Source: Acidobacteriota bacterium
GTDB taxonomy: Bacteria > Acidobacteriota > Vicinamibacteria > Vicinamibacterales > JACQTH01
DNA: 37,503 nucleotides
Assembly (NCBI GenBank): GCA_016178075.1
Contig: JACOUA010000450.1
Location: forward strand, 1-37,503
Direction of reading: 5' to 3'
Position 1 is the first letter of the stretch, and each line of letters begins with the position of its first letter. Positions 34,157-37,503 of this stretch are shown here, one piece after another. Position numbers and translations under genes: made by a program. The notes beneath the pieces are model-generated. The model did not search any database. It was given only the letters and a program-made list of their open reading frames with translations, and was not told the origin of the DNA.

Positions 34157-35448
34157 TGTGCTTCCTTTCGGTTCGCGATCGGCATGTACTCGCGAACGCC
34201 GTGTCCGACGTAAATCTGCCGGGGCCGCGCAATCTTCTGGTCCGGATCGAGCAGCATCTCCTCCCACTGCGCGATCCAGCCTGAGGTCCGGGCGATCCCG
34301 AACAAGACGGGGAACATCTCGGTGGGAAAGCCCATGGCCTGGTAAATGAGGCCCGAATAGAAGTCGACGTTGGGATACAGCTTCCTGCTCACGAAGTATT
34401 CGTCCTCGAGCGCGATTCGTTCAAGCTCGAGGGCGATCTGCAGGAGCGGGTTCTTCCCCGTCACGGTGAAGACCATGTCGGCCATCCGCTTGATGATCTT
34501 GGCGCGGGGGTCGTACGACTTGTAGACGCGGTGGCCGAATCCCATCAGGCGTCCCTCGCCGGCCTTGACCTTCTTGATGAACGCCGGGACGTTCTGCACC
34601 GACCCGACCTCGTGCAGCATCCGAAGGACCATCTCGTTGGCGCCGCCGTGGAGCGGGCCGTAGAGCGCCGCCGCCGCAGCCGCCAGGCCGGAATACGGAT
34701 CGGCGTGCGAGCTGCCGACGTTGCGCATCGTGGACGTGCTGCAGTTCTGTTCGTGATCCGCGTGCAGGATGAAGAGCACGTCGAGCGCCCGCTCCAGCAC
34801 CGGGTTCGGCTGGTACTTCAGCTCGGTCATCTTGAACAGCATGTTCAGGAAGTTACCGGTGAAGCTCAGGTCGTTGTCGGGATAGACATACGGCCGGCCG
34901 ATGCTGTGCCGGTACGCGTAGGCGGCGATGCTCGGCACCTTCGCAATCAACCGGTGAACCTGCCGCCGCCGGATCGCGGGATCGAAGATCTGCTTGGCGT
35001 CGTTGTAGAAGGTGGACATGGCCCCCACGGTGCTGACCACGATGCCCATCGGGTGGGCGTCGTACTGGAAGCCATCCATGAACTTCTTGAAGTTTTCGTG
35101 CAGCATCGTGTGGAGCGTGATCTCGTGCTTCCACTGCTGCAGCTGCGCCGTCGTCGGCAGCTCGCCGAAGAGGATCAGATACGCGGTCTCGAGATAATCG
35201 CTCTGCTCGGCCAGCTCCTCGATCGGGTAGCCGCGATAGAGCAGGACGCCCTTCTCGCCATCGATGTACGTGATGCGGCTGCGGCACGCGGCGGTGTTGA
35301 GCAGCGCCGGGTCGTACGTCATCAGGCCGAAGTCGTCCGGGCCGGCCTTGATGGCCCGCAGGTCCATCGCCCGAATCGTACCGTCGTGAATCGGCACCTC
35401 GTACTGCTGTCCCGTCCGGTTGTCGGTGATCGTCAGCGTGTCAGGCAT
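34153..35448 (-). CDS. gltA: Citrate synthase
   Basis: MPDTLTITDNRTGQQYEVPI..., 'FILHADHEQNCSTSTMRNVGSSHADPYSGLAAAAAALYGPLHGGANEMVLRML', 'MGFGHRVYKSYDPRAKII'. Confidence 0.95.
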   Translation of the reverse strand: MPDTLTITDNRTGQQYEVPIHDGTIRAMDLRAIKAGPDDFGLMTYDPALLNTAACRSRITYIDGEKGVLLYRGYPIEELAEQSDYLETAYLILFGELPTTAQLQQWKHEITLHTMLHENFKKFMDGFQYDAHPMGIVVSTVGAMSTFYNDAKQIFDPAIRRRQVHRLIAKVPSIAAYAYRHSIGRPYVYPDNDLSFTGNFLNMLFKMTELKYQPNPVLERALDVLFILHADHEQNCSTSTMRNVGSSHADPYSGLAAAAAALYGPLHGGANEMVLRMLHEVGSVQNVPAFIKKVKAGEGRLMGFGHRVYKSYDPRAKIIKRMADMVFTVTGKNPLLQIALELERIALEDEYFVSRKLYPNVDFYSGLIYQAMGFPTEMFPVLFGIARTSGWIAQWEEMLLDPDQKIARPRQIYVGHGVREYMPIANRKEAH

Positions 35449-35476
35449 GGATGCGTACGGGAATCGAGCTGTCGGG

Positions 35477-35692
35477 CTATGGCTCGGTGGTGTCGCCCTT
35501 CGGTGGCCCTGTGCGCGGGGCCTGTCCGGCTGGCGAGGGGTTGTCTGTCTCCGCGGGCTCCGGCTCCTCGGACGGCACACTGTAGCGGCCGTCCACCCAG
35601 TTGGCCAGGTCGAGCAGCTGGCAGCGCTCGCTGCAGAACGGCCGCCACGCCGGATCGACCGGGCGCGTGTGGCAGTACACGCAGGGCGGCAT
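35477..35692 (-). CDS. yacG: DNA gyrase inhibitor YacG-like zinc protein
   Basis: 'CVYCHTRPVDPAWRPFCSERCQLLDLANWVDGRYSVP'. Confidence 0.85.
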   Translation of the reverse strand: MPPCVYCHTRPVDPAWRPFCSERCQLLDLANWVDGRYSVPSEEPEPAETDNPSPAGQAPRTGPPKGDTTEP

Positions 35693-35754
35693 TCCACTGC
35701 ATTGTACCCGGCTCAGGGCTCAGGAAGCGCTTGCCTAAGCCATGAGCCTTGAGC

Positions 35755-36480
35755 CTATTTGAGGAACGCGCCAATCTGTTGCCGAAGCTGATTCTGAATG
35801 AGCTCGATGGGCTGACGCGCATCGACGACCCGGAAGCCGAATTCCTCGGCGAGGCCCGTGTACTCGCGGAGCAGCTTGTTCTGGTAAGTCCGGAAGCTGT
35901 CGTAGATGTCGTCGCCCAGCTTCAGGTCCATGCCCGATTCCCAATAGTCCATGCCGCTCGATTCGAGCACGCGCCGGATGAGCGTATCAACGTCGACCTT
36001 CAGGTAGAACACGAGGTGGGGCACGATCGCGAATCCGTACAGGTTCCGGAGCCAGTTCTTGTCGATCCCCCGCAGCGCCCCGCGCGCCAGGGCCGTGAAG
36101 ATGTACCGATCGGCCAGGACGATGAACCCGGCTTTGAGGGCCGGGACGATTTCCTTTTCCAGCCGGTCGGCGAAATCGGTCGCGTAGAGCAGCACGAAGG
36201 TGAGCTTGTTGAGCGTGTTGCTGGCTTTGGCCAGCTCGATCGTCGGCTTCATCAGCGGCGAGCGCGTCCAGCCCGTTTCGACGACCCCGTAACCCTGCAC
36301 CTCCAGCCATTCGCGGAGCAGTCGAATCTGCGTGGAGCGCCCGACGCCGTCCGTGCCTTCAATCGCGATGATCTTGCCGGGGGCCGTGTCGACCGGGAGG
36401 TACGGGAGGCCCCGCCCGTAATAGGCACCGGGCGCCGCGCCGTCGCCGGATCCCGCGGGCGGTGAGGGGTCGGGCGTCAT
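35755..36480 (-). CDS. Thymidylate kinase-like P-loop protein with Walker A Lys replaced by Arg
   Basis: 'IIAIEGTDGVGRSTQIRLLREWLE', 'ADRYIFTALARGALRGIDKNWLRNLYGFAIVPHLVFYLKVD'. Confidence 0.8.
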   Translation of the reverse strand: MTPDPSPPAGSGDGAAPGAYYGRGLPYLPVDTAPGKIIAIEGTDGVGRSTQIRLLREWLEVQGYGVVETGWTRSPLMKPTIELAKASNTLNKLTFVLLYATDFADRLEKEIVPALKAGFIVLADRYIFTALARGALRGIDKNWLRNLYGFAIVPHLVFYLKVDVDTLIRRVLESSGMDYWESGMDLKLGDDIYDSFRTYQNKLLREYTGLAEEFGFRVVDARQPIELIQNQLRQQIGAFLK

Positions 36481-37166
36481 GTCACGGTCTCCACCGGCAC
36501 GCGCTCTTCGAGGCGGCGTGAGGCGAGGTCGCGGACCAGCCGCTGCTGCTGCGAGATGCTCGCTTTGGCGTCGATGACCTCCATCTCGAACTCGTTGGTG
36601 ATGTGATCGTACTCGTCCAGGACCTTACTCTGAAAGATCCGGAAGCTCTCGACCACGTTCGTGCTCCAGCCCATGTCCATGCCCGCCTCGTAGAACTTCA
36701 GCTTGATCCGCCGCGCCAGGAGCCGCTCGAGCGAGACCTCGATCGGCACACGGAAGTACAGACACAGATCGGGCTTGACGGCGAATCCGTACAAGTCGCG
36801 CACCCACTGTCGATCGACGCCTCTGGCGACATCGCGCGCGAACGCCGTGTACGCGTAGCGATCGGCCAAGACGATCATGCCTGCCTTGAGCGGCGGAATG
36901 ATGCGGTAGAGCAGCCGGTCAGCGAAGTCGGTCGCGTGCAGCAGGCTGAAGGTCGTGGGCGTCAGCGCGTTCTTCTTCTTGCCGGCCTTCGTGGCCGCCT
37001 TGGCCAGGTCGGACGAGTTCCAGTCGGTGAGGAACACGCGATGGCCGGCGGCGGAGAGCCACTTCGCCAAGAGCGCCAGTTGCGTGGTCTTCCCCGATCC
37101 GTCGATGCCTTCGACGACGAGGAGCTTGCCCCGGTAGGTGTGCGGCGTGGTCAGGTTGTTCAGCAT
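36477..37166 (-). CDS. Thymidylate kinase-like protein (canonical Walker A)
   Basis: 'LLVVEGIDGSGKTTQLALLAKWLS', 'ADRYAYTAFARDVARGVDRQWVRDLYGFAVKPDLCLYFRV'; 4-nt overlap with downstream paralogue. Confidence 0.85.
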   Translation of the reverse strand: MLNNLTTPHTYRGKLLVVEGIDGSGKTTQLALLAKWLSAAGHRVFLTDWNSSDLAKAATKAGKKKNALTPTTFSLLHATDFADRLLYRIIPPLKAGMIVLADRYAYTAFARDVARGVDRQWVRDLYGFAVKPDLCLYFRVPIEVSLERLLARRIKLKFYEAGMDMGWSTNVVESFRIFQSKVLDEYDHITNEFEMEVIDAKASISQQQRLVRDLASRRLEERVPVETVT

Positions 37167-37171
37167 AGGTC

Positions 37172-37287
37172 TGGATGCGTACCATGTCCTTTTCTCGATC
37201 GACGACTTCGAACGAGAGGTCGGGCCGGACCTGCACGACGATCATGTGCAGGGAGTTGGTGCCGATGTCGATGGCGGCGAGCCGCAT
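37172..37287 (-). pseudogene. Ppx/GppA exopolyphosphatase N-terminal fragment (about 38 aa)
   Basis: 'MRLAAIDIGTNSLHMIVVQVRPDLSFEVVDREKDMVRI' then homology-like text ends at the start of the TMK-like gene. Confidence 0.75.
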
Positions 37288-37374
37288 GGCTGGCGAGGCG
37301 CGAAGCTCCGGACATCATATGTCTTTCGCCCAAAAGCTTCATCCGCCCAAGCTGGTGCGTGACATCGAATTTAC

Positions 37375-37402
37375 TTGTCACGGGCCGAAAGATTCGTAGG
37401 AT
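37375..37402 (+). promoter_or_regulatory. Candidate sigma70-type promoter for the right-edge gene
   Basis: TTGTCA (37375-37380) - 16 nt - TAGGAT (37397-37402), upstream of ATG 37430. Confidence 0.4.
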
Positions 37403-37429
37403 CGAACTCCCTTCCCGACACGAGACCGC

Positions 37430-37503
37430 ATGACCCTTGCATCGCTCGTCTCCCGCCACATCCGCGCTGTTCGAGCGTCGCTGCCGGGGGCTCTGCGCGG
37501 TGA
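37430..37503 (+). CDS. Start of an unidentified ORF (possibly CHAD-domain), truncated by window
   Basis: MTLASLVSRHIRAVRASLPGALRG..., resembles CHAD N-terminal helices; divergent from ppx fragment. Confidence 0.35.
   Translation, partial: MTLASLVSRHIRAVRASLPGALRG

Noticed and set aside
1-37503. tRNA, rRNA, prophage, integrase or transposase genes
   Set aside because: None recognised on either strand; no cloverleaf or integrase/transposase motifs noticed by eye.

Overview
High-GC bacterial window with almost gap-free coding; gene content and intergenic repeat style suggest Acidobacteriota (inference). Left to right: (1) 1-5.4 kb, 3' part of a gas-vesicle cluster: GvpF/L C-terminus, GvpG, a double-domain ArsA/Get3-type ATPase, a GvpA/J-family protein, GvpK, a second GvpA/J-family protein and an Hsp20/GvpH-like protein, flanked by two paralogous small CxxCG zinc-ribbon proteins; then a decayed histidine kinase fragment. 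(2) 5.8-8.9 kb, FAD oxidoreductase, ICMT-type methyltransferase and PIG-V-like glycosyltransferase. (3) 9.2-23.3 kb, an eight-gene collinear module: TPR/HExxH protein, DUF4159, MoxR AAA+, DUF58, BatA/VWA, DUF4175 coiled coil, VWA/GATase-like, and a caspase/C13-like protein lacking an obvious catalytic Cys. Intergenic heptad-type repeats interrupt it. (4) 23.5-28.3 kb, rhomboid (minus), a small His/Cys protein, a palindrome cassette, outer-membrane protein, Zn/Mn ABC binding protein and permease with no ATPase in the window. (5) 28.4-32.4 kb, FHA-GAF-PP2C regulator, LeuA-like aldolase, SAM methyltransferase. (6) 32.6-37.3 kb (minus), epimerase, internally deleted M28 peptidase, citrate synthase, YacG, two tandem thymidylate-kinase-like proteins, truncated Ppx/GppA N-terminus; a possible CHAD-type gene starts at the right edge. 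The most novel candidates are the Get3-like tandem ATPase within the gas-vesicle operon and the tandem TMK-like pair fused onto a ppx remnant. All family calls are from motif recognition; no searches were run.
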